Source: Poseidonibacter ostreae (lineage in GTDB: Bacteria > Campylobacterota > Campylobacteria > Campylobacterales > Arcobacteraceae). Taken from it: 50,056 nucleotides of DNA. The position numbers and the translations under genes were made by a program. The notes beneath the pieces are model-generated. The model made no database searches and was not told the DNA's origin. It saw only the letters and a program-made list of their open reading frames with translations. Shown here one piece after another: positions 32,092 through 40,717 of the stretch; within the stretch, counting starts at the first letter, position 1, and every line of letters begins with the position of its first letter. The DNA is taken from the NCBI RefSeq assembly GCF_009208055.1, contig NZ_WFKI01000017.1, positions 1 through 50,056 on the forward strand. Direction: 5' to 3'.

Positions 32092-33801
32092 TTAAATATT
32101 TGCTAAGTTATATAATCTTTGATACTCTTTACAAGATTTTAAAAGATTTTCTTCTGTATTCATATCAATAATTTCACCATCTTTAAATACGGCAATTTTA
32201 CTAGCATTTTTAATAGTACTTAATCTATGTGCAATTATAAATGTAATTTTATCAACACTTACATCATCTATTACTTGTGAGATAATTGACTCACTTTCAT
32301 TATCAAGAGCAGAAGTTGCTTCATCTAAAATAAGTATTTTAGGCTTTTTATATAATGCTCTTGCAATTGCAATTCTTTGTCTTTGACCTCCTGATAAGTT
32401 TGTTCCAAACTCATCAAGTTTTGTATTTATACCATCTTCCATTTTCGATACAAAATCATAAGCGTGAGCTTGCTTTAATACTTCAATTACTCTTTTCTCA
32501 TCTATTTCATAACCATAAGCAACGTTTGCACTTATTGTGTCATTAAATATATAAACTCTTTGTGTTACTATTGAAATGTTTTCTCTTAAAGATTTTAATG
32601 AAAGCTCATTTAATAAGTTGTCATTTAATTTTATTTCACCCTCAGAAATATCATAAAATCTAATTATAGTATTGATTAAAGAAGACTTTCCTCCTCCACT
32701 ATCTCCTACAAGTGCAATTTTATCACCTTTTTTTGCTTCAAAACTAATACTTTTTAAAGCTTGAAAATCTCCATAGTTTAATGAGACATTATTAAATGAT
32801 ATTTTTTCTATATTTTCTGGAAACTCTTTATTTCCTGAAATAATTGTAGCTTTAGAATTAAGCATTTCATTAATTCTATCGTTTGCTGCAAGGGCATCTT
32901 GCATTTTATTATATAATGAAGATAATCTTTTAATAGGTGTATATAACATAAATAAAGCAGCAATAAATGAACTAAATGTTCCTGTTGTAAGCTCTCCTGA
33001 AATTACTTTTGAACCTCCAACTAAAATAACAGCTGCAAAAGCTAGTGATCCAATTATTTCCATTAAAGGAGAGGTTAATTCATTTGTTCTAACTGCTTTC
33101 ATATTATATTTAAAGAAATTTAGATTATGAATTGAGAATTTCTTTGCTTCTATTTCTTCTGTAGAATTTGCTTTGATTATTTCTATATTATTGAAAGATT
33201 CACTTAATGATGATGTAATATCAGCATTTGATTCTTGTGATTTGAATGAAAGTTTTTTCATTCTTTTAGCAAGTTTTGATAAAGGCCAAATTGCAAGTGG
33301 AAGAACAACTAGTCCATAAAAAGCAAGTTCAGGTGAGTGATAAATTACTAAACCAATAAGTGCAACAATTGTAAGAACTTCTCTTATAAATTCTGCAACA
33401 TAGTTTGAGACTGCTTGTTGAATTCTATTTATATCATTTATAATTCTACTTACAAGTTCCCCACCATGTTTTTTTTGAAAGAAATCCATATCTAAGTTTA
33501 GAACATGTGAAAAAAGTCTATCTCTTACAATTCTTGTAATATCTTGTCCAATAAAAGAGATATAATATGCTTGAATATATCGTCCAAAACCTTTTGCTGT
33601 ATATAAAAGAATAACAAAAACAGGCATCATATATAGCATTTCTTCATCTTTATTAATAAAAATATCATCTAATAAAGGCTGAATAGCATAAGCAGTTCCT
33701 GCTGTTGCACTTGCAACTAAAATAATTCCTATGAAGGCATATATAAATTGAAGTTTATAGTTTTTATAAAAAGGGGAGTATTGTTTGAAAAATTCTTTCA
33801 T
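32092..33801 (-). CDS. msbA: MsbA-like ABC exporter (lipid flippase type)
   Basis: A 569-residue half-transporter: six membrane helices (about 1-310) fused to an ATPase domain. Walker A is GDSGGGKSS (about 360), signature LSGGQRQR, Walker B ILILDEATSALD and the H-loop IIAHRLSTI. The combination and length match MsbA/LmrA-type lipid A or phospholipid flippases working as homodimers. It lies downstream of murJ, an envelope lipid flippase, but is separated by 81 bases from it. Drug export is an alternative role of this family. Confidence 0.85.
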   Translation of the reverse strand: MKEFFKQYSPFYKNYKLQFIYAFIGIILVASATAGTAYAIQPLLDDIFINKDEEMLYMMPVFVILLYTAKGFGRYIQAYYISFIGQDITRIVRDRLFSHVLNLDMDFFQKKHGGELVSRIINDINRIQQAVSNYVAEFIREVLTIVALIGLVIYHSPELAFYGLVVLPLAIWPLSKLAKRMKKLSFKSQESNADITSSLSESFNNIEIIKANSTEEIEAKKFSIHNLNFFKYNMKAVRTNELTSPLMEIIGSLAFAAVILVGGSKVISGELTTGTFSSFIAALFMLYTPIKRLSSLYNKMQDALAANDRINEMLNSKATIISGNKEFPENIEKISFNNVSLNYGDFQALKSISFEAKKGDKIALVGDSGGGKSSLINTIIRFYDISEGEIKLNDNLLNELSLKSLRENISIVTQRVYIFNDTISANVAYGYEIDEKRVIEVLKQAHAYDFVSKMEDGINTKLDEFGTNLSGGQRQRIAIARALYKKPKILILDEATSALDNESESIISQVIDDVSVDKITFIIAHRLSTIKNASKIAVFKDGEIIDMNTEENLLKSCKEYQRLYNLANI

Positions 33802-33882
33802 TTAAATCCTAGTAATATTTATTAAAAAAGCCATTATAGCTAAATTGTAATTAATTACTAAAATTTAAAAATAGGGCTATTT

Positions 33883-35184
33883 TTATTTTTTAAACATCAC
33901 AATAAATTTCTGAAATCCAAAAGCTTTTATTGTAAGAAAAAATAGAATAAAACCACTAAGAGTACTTGCAAATGCAAGACCAGCAGCTCCAAAAGGTTGA
34001 ATTAAAAGTAGTGAAAAAACTATATTCCATCCTAAGCTATATACAGATATTTTTGCTGCTAAGAATTGTTGTTCTTTTGCATATAACCAAAGAGAGAAAA
34101 TTTTTCCAATTCCAAAAGGAATAAGTCCAATTAAGTACATAGATAAAATTAATGCAGTATTTGTAGTATCAGTACTTGTAAATGCTCCACGTTCAAATAG
34201 TAAACTAATAATAAATTCATTAAAAAAAATACCAATAAAAGTAGAAATTGAAAGTAGACCTAATAAAATTAGAGAAGACTTTTTCATTAAAGCTAATGCT
34301 TTATTTTCATCTTTATTTTTAATACTTCTTGCAATCATTGGAAAAAGTGCAACAGAAGTAGCTATTGCAAATAGGGCAAGTGGAAGTTGAAAAACTCTAT
34401 TTCCATAATAAAGATAAGAAATTGAACCTGTCATTAAAAATGAGGCTAGCCAAGTATCTATAAATGCCGAAAGATGAGTTGTTGAAGAGCCAACTGTTGC
34501 AGACATAAAGTTTTTATAAAATTTGTTTTCTTCTTTTTTCTTATGCTTTTTAAAATGAAATATTTTACATAAGTTTAATCTTTTAATTGCATATAAATGA
34601 ACTAAAATTTGTAATAATCCACCTGCTAATACACCATAAGATAAATAAAATGTAATCTCATATTTTTCCATATTTTGTGATATTAAAAGTGCAGTTATCA
34701 TTGTTAGATTTAAAAGAGCTGTTGAGTAAGCTGTTGTTGCAAAGTGATTTTTATATTGTAAAAGTGCAGCCATAAAGGTAACTATAAATATCATTGGTAA
34801 ATAGTAAAAATTTATAGCAAATAAAGGAGCTGCTAAATCTATTGTTTCTTGATCAAAACCAATTGCAACTGCTTTTGCAACAAGTGATGAAAATAGACTT
34901 ACTAAAAGTGAAAGAATAATCAAAAATCCAAATAGTTGTAAAAAGACTACAGAAGAGAATCTGATTTTATGATTTGATTTTGCATAAGCTGGAATAAAAG
35001 CTTGTGTAAAAGCCCCTTCTGCAAAGATTCTTCTAAATAAATTTGGTAGTTTAAAAGCAACAAAGAAGATATCAGAATAGATATTCGCTCCTAAAATAGA
35101 AGCTGTTAATAAATCTCTTATAAATCCTAAAATTCTAGATGTCAAAATACCTGTACTATTTGTAAAAATTGATTTTAATAGCAT
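33883..35184 (-). CDS. murJ: Lipid II flippase MurJ
   Basis: 433-residue MOP-superfamily protein with about 12 membrane helices. The family opening GILTSRILGFIRDLLTASILGAN and FVAFKLPNLFRRIFAEGAFTQAFIPAY (N-terminal 60 residues; key R18, R24, R52-R53 region) is diagnostic of MurJ/MviN, which flips lipid II across the inner membrane for peptidoglycan synthesis. The start overlaps the preceding nuclease gene's stop by one base. Slightly shorter than E. coli MurJ at the C-terminus. Confidence 0.94.
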   Translation of the reverse strand: MLLKSIFTNSTGILTSRILGFIRDLLTASILGANIYSDIFFVAFKLPNLFRRIFAEGAFTQAFIPAYAKSNHKIRFSSVVFLQLFGFLIILSLLVSLFSSLVAKAVAIGFDQETIDLAAPLFAINFYYLPMIFIVTFMAALLQYKNHFATTAYSTALLNLTMITALLISQNMEKYEITFYLSYGVLAGGLLQILVHLYAIKRLNLCKIFHFKKHKKKEENKFYKNFMSATVGSSTTHLSAFIDTWLASFLMTGSISYLYYGNRVFQLPLALFAIATSVALFPMIARSIKNKDENKALALMKKSSLILLGLLSISTFIGIFFNEFIISLLFERGAFTSTDTTNTALILSMYLIGLIPFGIGKIFSLWLYAKEQQFLAAKISVYSLGWNIVFSLLLIQPFGAAGLAFASTLSGFILFFLTIKAFGFQKFIVMFKK

Positions 35185-36782
35185 TAATTTCCTACTTGAT
35201 AATCAGAACTTGAATGAATTAGTACTTGTGGAACACCTCTATAAACTCCAATATGTGCATTTTTAAAAGTTATAGTTTCATTTTGTTTTGGTAGGTCTTG
35301 TTTGTTTTTTGCAAATATTTTTATTGATTTACCTTTTAAGATAGTATTTGAATCATCTATATATAGTTTTCTTTTTTTTATCACGCCTCTTAAATTAAAA
35401 GCTATTTCATTTTGATTATTTGGATTGAAAATATCATTTTTCTTAGCATTTATAAATAAAGATTTATAGTTTTTAAATCGGCCATTTTCTTCTAAAACTG
35501 AAAATGAATCTACTTCTTTTAAGCCATTATAATCAACTATTTCATTTATTTGTAAAGTATATGAATATCCTAATTTTAGTTCTTGTGCATGCTTATAAAT
35601 ATAAATAGCTCTATTGTTTTTTTGTTTTATAATAGCACCTGTTTTTGTTTTATAAATAACAACTGCATCTTTTATAATTGCAGGTTCAATGAGTTTCATT
35701 TTATTATATAAGTCACTAATCTTATTTAGCTCTTTTTTACTATTTTTTTTAATTTCTTTAATAGGATTTGTTTTCTCTTTTGATGTTGAAAATGAAGCAT
35801 AAATTGGTAAATGGTCAGAATACCCAGCTCCTACGTGAACTTTATTGTACCTATTCCCTTTCATTTGCCATCTTAAAACTTTGTTATTTCTATAAAGATA
35901 ATTTGGCTTAAAAACTTTAAAAGATTTGTGAATATACGAAATATTTTTTGTATCAAGAAGTGCAGGAGATAGAATAATATTATCAGGAGTATTACTTTGT
36001 GTTCTATATTTATTTGAAAATCTATCATTTGATGGAAGGTCTAACCAAAGATTGAAATGCACTTTTCTTTTTTGTTTTAAAACATCATCATAAGTAATAT
36101 ATTTATTTTCTACTGTTGTATTTAATACTTGATTTATTCCAGTAATACCAGAAGTATTATTTAATTTTTTATTATATTTAAAACTTCTATTTTCATCATA
36201 ATTCGAATTAAAATCTCCTAATAAAATATAGTCATAATCTCTTGGAAGTTTTGAAAGTCTATCTTGAAGCTTTTTAGCAAACTTAACTCTATAACTTTCA
36301 GCTACTCTTTTTGAAGGCCAATGATTGTTGAAAATTTTAAACTCTTTATTTTCAATTTCAAAAGTAGTTTCTAAAATAGGTCTAAAGATTTTATTTGTAA
36401 ACTTTACATCAATTTGTCTATTGCTTTTTATTTTAATTTTTGATAAAAATCCAACGCCAACTGATGATCTTGAATATTTTGCAAAAGAGGAATATTTATA
36501 AGAGGGTAGTTTTTTTAATAAAAGTTGAAGTACAGCTCTATTTTCTATTTCTTGAAGAGCAATAATATCAGCATTAATATCTTTTATTACTTTTACTGCA
36601 TTATTTATCTTAATATTGAAGTTATTTTGATTCCATTTTGAAGAAGTATTTGGAATAAACTCTTTATATTCGCTATTTTGTTTTTTTAAATCAAATAAAT
36701 TTTCAGCGTTATAACTAGCAATGACGAAATCTTTTGCATATATATTTAATGCAAATAAACATAATAGAACTATTTTAAACAA
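35184..36782 (-). CDS. Exported endonuclease/exonuclease/phosphatase-family protein
   Basis: A 532-residue protein with a short signal peptide (about 1-16). The EEP catalytic domain shows SYNAENLFD (about 23-31), ALQEIENR (about 75-82; metal-binding E), LLGDFNSN and the terminal SDHLPIYASF with catalytic D-H. After about residue 330 a coiled segment and OB-fold-like regions (IYKTKTGAIIKQ onward) follow, perhaps nucleic-acid binding. Likely periplasmic or secreted DNA/RNA nuclease. TTG start; its GGAG ribosome site lies inside the hairpin at 36781-36833. First gene of the murJ unit. Confidence 0.82.
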   Translation of the reverse strand: MFKIVLLCLFALNIYAKDFVIASYNAENLFDLKKQNSEYKEFIPNTSSKWNQNNFNIKINNAVKVIKDINADIIALQEIENRAVLQLLLKKLPSYKYSSFAKYSRSSVGVGFLSKIKIKSNRQIDVKFTNKIFRPILETTFEIENKEFKIFNNHWPSKRVAESYRVKFAKKLQDRLSKLPRDYDYILLGDFNSNYDENRSFKYNKKLNNTSGITGINQVLNTTVENKYITYDDVLKQKRKVHFNLWLDLPSNDRFSNKYRTQSNTPDNIILSPALLDTKNISYIHKSFKVFKPNYLYRNNKVLRWQMKGNRYNKVHVGAGYSDHLPIYASFSTSKEKTNPIKEIKKNSKKELNKISDLYNKMKLIEPAIIKDAVVIYKTKTGAIIKQKNNRAIYIYKHAQELKLGYSYTLQINEIVDYNGLKEVDSFSVLEENGRFKNYKSLFINAKKNDIFNPNNQNEIAFNLRGVIKKRKLYIDDSNTILKGKSIKIFAKNKQDLPKQNETITFKNAHIGVYRGVPQVLIHSSSDYQVGN

Positions 36783-36833
36783 GGAATATCTCCGGTAATT
36801 TTTTCTTATATTACCAAAGATATCCTTTTTTTT
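36781..36833. terminator. Hairpin between rubrerythrin and nuclease genes
   Basis: Imperfect stem (AAGGA-TATCT-GGTAAT arms with an internal loop) with T7 on the plus strand at its right end. It follows the rubrerythrin stop on the minus strand and contains the nuclease gene's ribosome-binding site. Confidence 0.5.
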
Positions 36834-36834
36834 A

Positions 36835-37488
36835 TTACTTTTTAGAATTTAATCTTGATTGATACTCTTGAGGATGCTTACAAACAGGACAAACTTTTAA
36901 AGCTTTTTTCCCTCTATGAACATGTCCACATACTTCACAAATCCACTCTTCATCTGCATCATCACTTTCATGCTCTGCACCAGTTTCAAGTCTTTTTAAT
37001 AGATTTCGATACATGTTTTCATGTTCAACTTCAATCTTACCAATACCTGCTAATATTCTTGCTACTTCTTTATGCTCTTCTTCTTTTGCAATTGCTGCAA
37101 AGTCTGGATACATTGTAACATTTTCATAAGATTCACCTTCAATTGCATATTTAAGGTTTTCAACAGTATCTCCAAACTCTTTACCCATTGTCATTTGGTT
37201 ATACATTTTAAGCTCAAGTTTTGCATGCATTTTTTCATTATTTGCAGCTCTTTGGAAATGTTCTGCAATATCTCTATAACCCTCTTTTTGAGCTATTTTT
37301 GCAAAATATTCATACTTGTTTCTAGCCATTGATTCACCAGCAAAAGCTTTCATTAAATTAACAGCAGTTAAGTTTTCTGTAATCATTTCCATTTTTTCAC
37401 CACAACAGTGAAGTGCTCCACCACCAACATTTTGTACTTCTACTTCATTTCCACATTTATTACATCTATACGTTTCATACTGTCTCAT
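36835..37488 (-). CDS. Rubrerythrin with N-terminal desulforedoxin-like domain (Rrc type), copy 1
   Basis: A 217-residue peroxide-scavenging diiron protein. An N-terminal desulforedoxin-like iron site (C9-x2-C12 and CC28-29) precedes the four-helix diiron domain (EENL-type E38 through E53 ExxARN and later E-x6-E-x2-H helices) and a C-terminal rubredoxin site (CEVCG...CPVC). This three-domain 'reverse' order is that of Campylobacter jejuni Rrc (desulforubrerythrin). It reduces hydrogen peroxide using electrons passed between iron sites. The downstream partner of a tandem pair. AGAGG ribosome site lies within a palindrome. Confidence 0.94.
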   Translation of the reverse strand: MRQYETYRCNKCGNEVEVQNVGGGALHCCGEKMEMITENLTAVNLMKAFAGESMARNKYEYFAKIAQKEGYRDIAEHFQRAANNEKMHAKLELKMYNQMTMGKEFGDTVENLKYAIEGESYENVTMYPDFAAIAKEEEHKEVARILAGIGKIEVEHENMYRNLLKRLETGAEHESDDADEEWICEVCGHVHRGKKALKVCPVCKHPQEYQSRLNSKK

Positions 37489-37498
37489 ATTAGTTCCT

Positions 37499-37516
37499 CT
37501 TATATTTTAATATAAG
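37499..37516 (-). promoter_or_regulatory. 18-base palindrome CTTATATT-TT-AATATAAG between rubrerythrin genes
   Basis: Perfect inverted repeat ending in the ribosome site of the downstream rubrerythrin gene. Could be an operator resembling AT-rich PerR/Fur boxes or an mRNA hairpin affecting translation. Confidence 0.35.
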
Positions 37517-37552
37517 TAATTCTATTCCTATTCTTATAAAATTACTCTTAAA

Positions 37553-38218
37553 TTATCCTACAGTTACGTCTTTATTTCTTTTTTTGAAGTACTCTTTTTC
37601 AACTGCACATAAAGGACATTGTTTTGGTGGCTTTTTACCTCTATGAACATGACCACATACTTCACAAACCCACTCTTCATCTTTATCATCTGATTCTAAA
37701 AAGCCTTCATTAATTAACTCTTCTTTTAATTCTAAGTATTCTCTTTCATGTTCAACTTCAACTTTTCCAATTCCTTTAAACATTCTTGCTATTTCTTTTA
37801 AACCTTCTTCTTTTGCAATTGCTTCAAAGTTTGGATACATCTCTTCATGTTCATATTTTTCACCATCAGCTGCATATTGAATATTTTTAGCAGTAGAGTC
37901 TAACTCAACATTATTAACTAATTTATTATAAGCTTTTAATTCAGCAATTGCATGGTATTTTTCATTTTCAGCTGCTTCTTTAAAAAATCTTGCAATTCTA
38001 TGTAAACCTTCTTCAAATGCAATTTCTGCAAAAAATTCATATTTATTTCTAGCTTGTGATTCACCAGCAAAAGCTTTCATTAAATTAACCGCAGTTAAGT
38101 TTTCTGTAATCATATCCATTTCAGTTCCACAACATGATAATTTTGCTTTATCGTTTGCTTCTTGTACTTCTACTTCACATCCACATGCGTTACATTTATA
38201 TGTTTGATATTGTTTCAT
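37553..38218 (-). CDS. Rubrerythrin with N-terminal desulforedoxin-like domain, copy 2
   Basis: A 221-residue paralogue of the gene at 36835 with the same order: N-terminal CNACG and SCCG cysteines, diiron helices (ENLTAVNLMKAFAGES, ARNKYEFFAEIA, EVEHEREYLEL) and C-terminal rubredoxin CEVCG...CPLC. The two differ substantially in the helical domain, so the duplication is not recent. It is first in the pair, 64 bases before the other, and its promoter region is shared with the divergent PerR-like regulator gene at 38423. Confidence 0.93.
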   Translation of the reverse strand: MKQYQTYKCNACGCEVEVQEANDKAKLSCCGTEMDMITENLTAVNLMKAFAGESQARNKYEFFAEIAFEEGLHRIARFFKEAAENEKYHAIAELKAYNKLVNNVELDSTAKNIQYAADGEKYEHEEMYPNFEAIAKEEGLKEIARMFKGIGKVEVEHEREYLELKEELINEGFLESDDKDEEWVCEVCGHVHRGKKPPKQCPLCAVEKEYFKKRNKDVTVG

Positions 38219-38252
38219 TTTCTTATTTCCTATTTAGCTTAATTTTTATTAG

Positions 38253-38269
38253 AGGATAATTTTTATCCT
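38253..38269 (-). promoter_or_regulatory. Palindrome AGGATAA-TTT-TTATCCT, candidate PerR operator
   Basis: Perfect 7-3-7 inverted repeat 35-51 bases upstream of the rubrerythrin start, in the region between it and the divergent PerR-like gene. AT-rich inverted repeats of this size are the usual form of PerR/Fur sites. It could also be a 5' leader hairpin. Confidence 0.4.
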
Positions 38270-38328
38270 TTGAAGAATTATAGTGGAACTAAACTTAAAG
38301 GAAAATTATTATCATATAAGAAAATTTA

Positions 38329-38337
38329 TGTTATACT
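38329..38337 (+). promoter_or_regulatory. Extended -10 TGTTATACT for PerR-like gene
   Basis: TG-n-TATACT about 86 bases before the preferred ATG, giving a leader of about 79 bases. Confidence 0.5.
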
Positions 38338-38422
38338 ATATTTTTAAAATAAATTACAAAATATAAAATTATGTGAAAATAAATATAGAATATTGTATTA
38401 TTTCACAAAAGGAAGAGTAAAC

Positions 38423-38827
38423 ATGACAAATTATACAGTTTTATTAAAAAATTATGATTTGAAAGTAACACCTCAAAGAGTTGCTATTGTTGAAGAACTT
38501 TATTTAAATGGTCATATGAATATTGATGATTTATACCATAAGTTACTTGCAAAGTTTCCTTCTATTTCACTTGCTACTATATATAAGAATATTAATGCAA
38601 TGGTTGAAAAGGTTTTTCTTTCAGAAGTAAAAGTACCAAATGCTAAGTCAGTTTTTGAGTTAGTAAAAGAAGAGCATGCTCATTTAGTGTGTTCTGAATG
38701 TGGAAATATTGAAGATGTAAGTTTAGATATTTCAAGCGTTTTAACTGAGGTTACTTCTAAGAGTCAATTTAAAATTGACTCTACAAATTTAGTTCTTTCA
38801 GGACTATGTTGTAACTGTAATAAATAA
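38423..38827 (+). CDS. Fur-family regulator, PerR-like
   Basis: A 134-residue Fur-superfamily metalloregulator. The winged-helix part has KVTPQRVAIVEELY and ISLATIYKNINAM; the dimerisation part has the EEHAHLVCSECGN metal and zinc ligands and the C-terminal LCCNCNK second CxxC. Divergent transcription from two rubrerythrin genes suggests a peroxide regulator. The frame stays open to 38393, but ATG 38423 has GGAAGAG at optimal distance. Whether it is PerR, Fur or Zur cannot be settled by sequence alone; the context favours PerR. Confidence 0.82.
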   Translation: MTNYTVLLKNYDLKVTPQRVAIVEELYLNGHMNIDDLYHKLLAKFPSISLATIYKNINAMVEKVFLSEVKVPNAKSVFELVKEEHAHLVCSECGNIEDVSLDISSVLTEVTSKSQFKIDSTNLVLSGLCCNCNK

Positions 38828-38833
38828 AATATT

Positions 38834-38859
38834 ATAGTCTAGCTCTTAAGCTAGACTAT
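38834..38859. terminator. Bidirectional terminator; hairpin includes the antiporter stop codon
   Basis: Eleven-base perfect stem ATAGTCTAGCT / AGCTAGACTAT with a four-base loop CTTA, seven bases after the PerR-like stop. The antiporter stop codon (minus strand, 38846-38848) is inside the loop. Confidence 0.8.
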
Positions 38860-39766
38860 TTTGTACTACTAAAGCTAAAATTACCATCAAAGCAATTCCC
38901 GCAGATTTATTATAAAGTTTATTTGCAGTTATAAATACTAGCATTAAAGATGCAATAAATGCAGCTGTAATATCAAAGAAGTTTGCGTTAAAATCTACAT
39001 TTAATGGATTTATTAAAGATGATACTCCTAAAACCATTGTAAAGTTTGCAACATTTGAACCTATAATATTTCCAATAGCTAAATCTGTATTATTATTTAA
39101 AGCAGATTTAATTGAAATAGTAAGTTCAGGTAAAGATGTACCAAAGGCTATTAAAAATAGTCCAATAATCCATTCTGAAATACCAAACTCTCTTGCAATA
39201 TTTGATGCACTATCAATTGCAAAATCAGCACCAGCAACAACGAATATAAATCCAATTATTAATAAACCTGAAGTTTTTCCCCATTCAAATTTCTCTTTTA
39301 AAATCTCTTCATCTAACTCTTCAATTGAATCACTAGAAATTAAGAACATTAAATAACCAGCCATTAAAATTAGAAATAAGATACCATCAACAAAATTTAT
39401 TTTTCCATCAATTCCCATTAGAATAAATGCTAATATTGGGAATAAAGACCATGCTGAATCTTTTGCAAATAAATCTCTTGTAGGATTAACTTTTTTAGCT
39501 ATTAAAAATACAACCCCTAAGACCAAGGAGATATTAAATATTGTACTTCCTATAACATTTGCAACTGCAATATCTGCACTTCCTTTCATTGAAGCTGACA
39601 TTGAAACTGCCATTTCAGGTAGTGAAGTTCCAAGTGCAATTAAGGTAGCACCTATTACAAAGCTTGAAATATTGTAGTGTAGTGCAATCTTTTCACTTTG
39701 TTCGATTATAAAGTCAGCACCATATATAAGTGCTGCCATTGAGATGACAAATATAAATATATCCAT
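38846..39766 (-). CDS. Calcium/sodium antiporter, CaCA family (YrbG-like)
   Basis: A 306-residue inner-membrane protein with about ten helices in two homologous halves. The alpha-repeats are ATLIALGTSLPEMAVS with ANVIGSTIFNISLVLG in the first half, and FLIAFGTSLPELTIS with GNIIGSNVANFTMVLG in the second; the GTSLPE and NIIGSN glutamates bind Ca2+. Expected to export Ca2+ in exchange for Na+ or H+. It follows ybeY by one base. Its presence alongside a possible Ca2+-permeable channel (6101) is worth noting. Confidence 0.93.
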   Translation of the reverse strand: MDIFIFVISMAALIYGADFIIEQSEKIALHYNISSFVIGATLIALGTSLPEMAVSMSASMKGSADIAVANVIGSTIFNISLVLGVVFLIAKKVNPTRDLFAKDSAWSLFPILAFILMGIDGKINFVDGILFLILMAGYLMFLISSDSIEELDEEILKEKFEWGKTSGLLIIGFIFVVAGADFAIDSASNIAREFGISEWIIGLFLIAFGTSLPELTISIKSALNNNTDLAIGNIIGSNVANFTMVLGVSSLINPLNVDFNANFFDITAAFIASLMLVFITANKLYNKSAGIALMVILALVVQNSLA

Positions 39767-39767
39767 T

Positions 39768-40187
39768 TTATGAATTCCTTACTATTAAGCTATTTGGTAA
39801 ATTAAATTGTTTGATTAATTCTTCTTCTTTTGTTCTATGTTCACCTGAGTCAATCTCATGATCAAATCCTAGTAAATGTAAAAGTCCATGAATAAATAAA
39901 AGAAAAAACTCTTCTTCTTGTGTATGTTTGTACTCTTTTGCTTTCTCTTCTACAAAATCTAAAGAGATAACAATAGAGCCTAATGGCATATTCGGCATTT
40001 CAAACTCTAAAGGAAAGCTAAGAACATCTGTAGCTTTATCTATATTTCTGTGTTGCTTATTTAATTCTTGAATTTCCTCATTATTTACAATAAGTAATTC
40101 TATATCTTTTGAAGTTAAAGAAGAAGTAATATCTTCAAGTATTGAAGTATTTATATCAAATGAAGTATTATTTTCTATATCAATCAT
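39768..40187 (-). CDS. ybeY: Endoribonuclease YbeY, rRNA maturation factor
   Basis: A 139-residue metal-dependent RNase acting in 16S rRNA 3' processing and ribosome quality control. The zinc motif HGLLHLLGFDHEIDSGEH (H-x3-H-x5-H) and NKQHRNIDKATDVLSFPLE, with the conserved TDVLSFP, are specific to YbeY. It lies just before the antiporter gene on the minus strand, separated by one base, so both share a promoter in 40188-40287. Confidence 0.95.
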   Translation of the reverse strand: MIDIENNTSFDINTSILEDITSSLTSKDIELLIVNNEEIQELNKQHRNIDKATDVLSFPLEFEMPNMPLGSIVISLDFVEEKAKEYKHTQEEEFFLLFIHGLLHLLGFDHEIDSGEHRTKEEELIKQFNLPNSLIVRNS

Positions 40188-40287
40188 TATTTACCTTTTA
40201 ATTTTCGCGAGTATAGCTAATTTTTGCAAATTAAAAGTTTAATTATAATAAAGTTATCTATGTATAAGAATTATGTAAGGAGTTAAT

Positions 40288-40692
40288 GTGAATTTAGAAA
40301 TTGGAACAAAAGATAGTATTGAGTTTAAAGTTAAAAATAGTGATTTAGCAAGTAATTTAAATATTTCAAAAGATGATGGTTTTCCTGATGTTTTTGCAAC
40401 AGCAAGACTTGTCGCTTTAATGGAGTGTTCGGCTGCAAAAATATTAATACCTTTCTTAAAAGAGGGTGAACTTTCAGTTGGAGTTAATGTAAATGTAACA
40501 CATTTAGCTGCAACATTAGAAGGTGATATTGCTGTATCAACTGCAACTTTTGATGGAATGGAAGGAAAACTTTATAAGTTTTCTATTGAAGTTGTTGATT
40601 CTGGTGGAAAAATAGGAACAGGAACTCATACAAGAGCTATAGTTTCAACTGAAAGATTAATGTCAGGGGCAAAGAAAAGAGTTAGTAAATAA
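40288..40692 (+). CDS. Hotdog thioesterase, FlK-like
   Basis: A 134-residue hotdog-fold acyl-CoA thioesterase resembling fluoroacetyl-CoA thioesterase (FlK): VALMECSAAKILIPFL with the active-site E, GELSVGVNVNVTHLAAT with the catalytic histidine, and GTHTRAIVS near the end. True FlK is specific for fluoroacetyl-CoA, but most homologues are of unknown specificity, so the substrate here is open. GTG start with AAGGAG five bases before it. Monocistronic; its stop is in a shared terminator with radA. Confidence 0.82.
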   Translation: MNLEIGTKDSIEFKVKNSDLASNLNISKDDGFPDVFATARLVALMECSAAKILIPFLKEGELSVGVNVNVTHLAATLEGDIAVSTATFDGMEGKLYKFSIEVVDSGGKIGTGTHTRAIVSTERLMSGAKKRVSK

Positions 40693-40717
40693 TAGAACTA
40701 TTTTAAAATAGTTCTAT
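40692..40717. terminator. Bidirectional terminator, perfect 26-base palindrome
   Basis: ATAGAACTATTTT / AAAATAGTTCTAT with no spacer, ending in T runs; it covers the stop codons of both the thioesterase (40690-40692) and radA (40703-40705). Confidence 0.8.

Noticed and set aside
36855..37332. Histidine- and cysteine-rich plus-strand frames opposite the rubrerythrin gene
   Set aside because: Their composition is the antisense of a Glu/Lys/Met-rich helical protein; they overlap each other and lack ribosome sites.
38393..38422. N-terminal extension of the PerR-like frame from 38393
   Set aside because: The ATG at 38423 has GGAAGAG at proper distance, and family members start near there.
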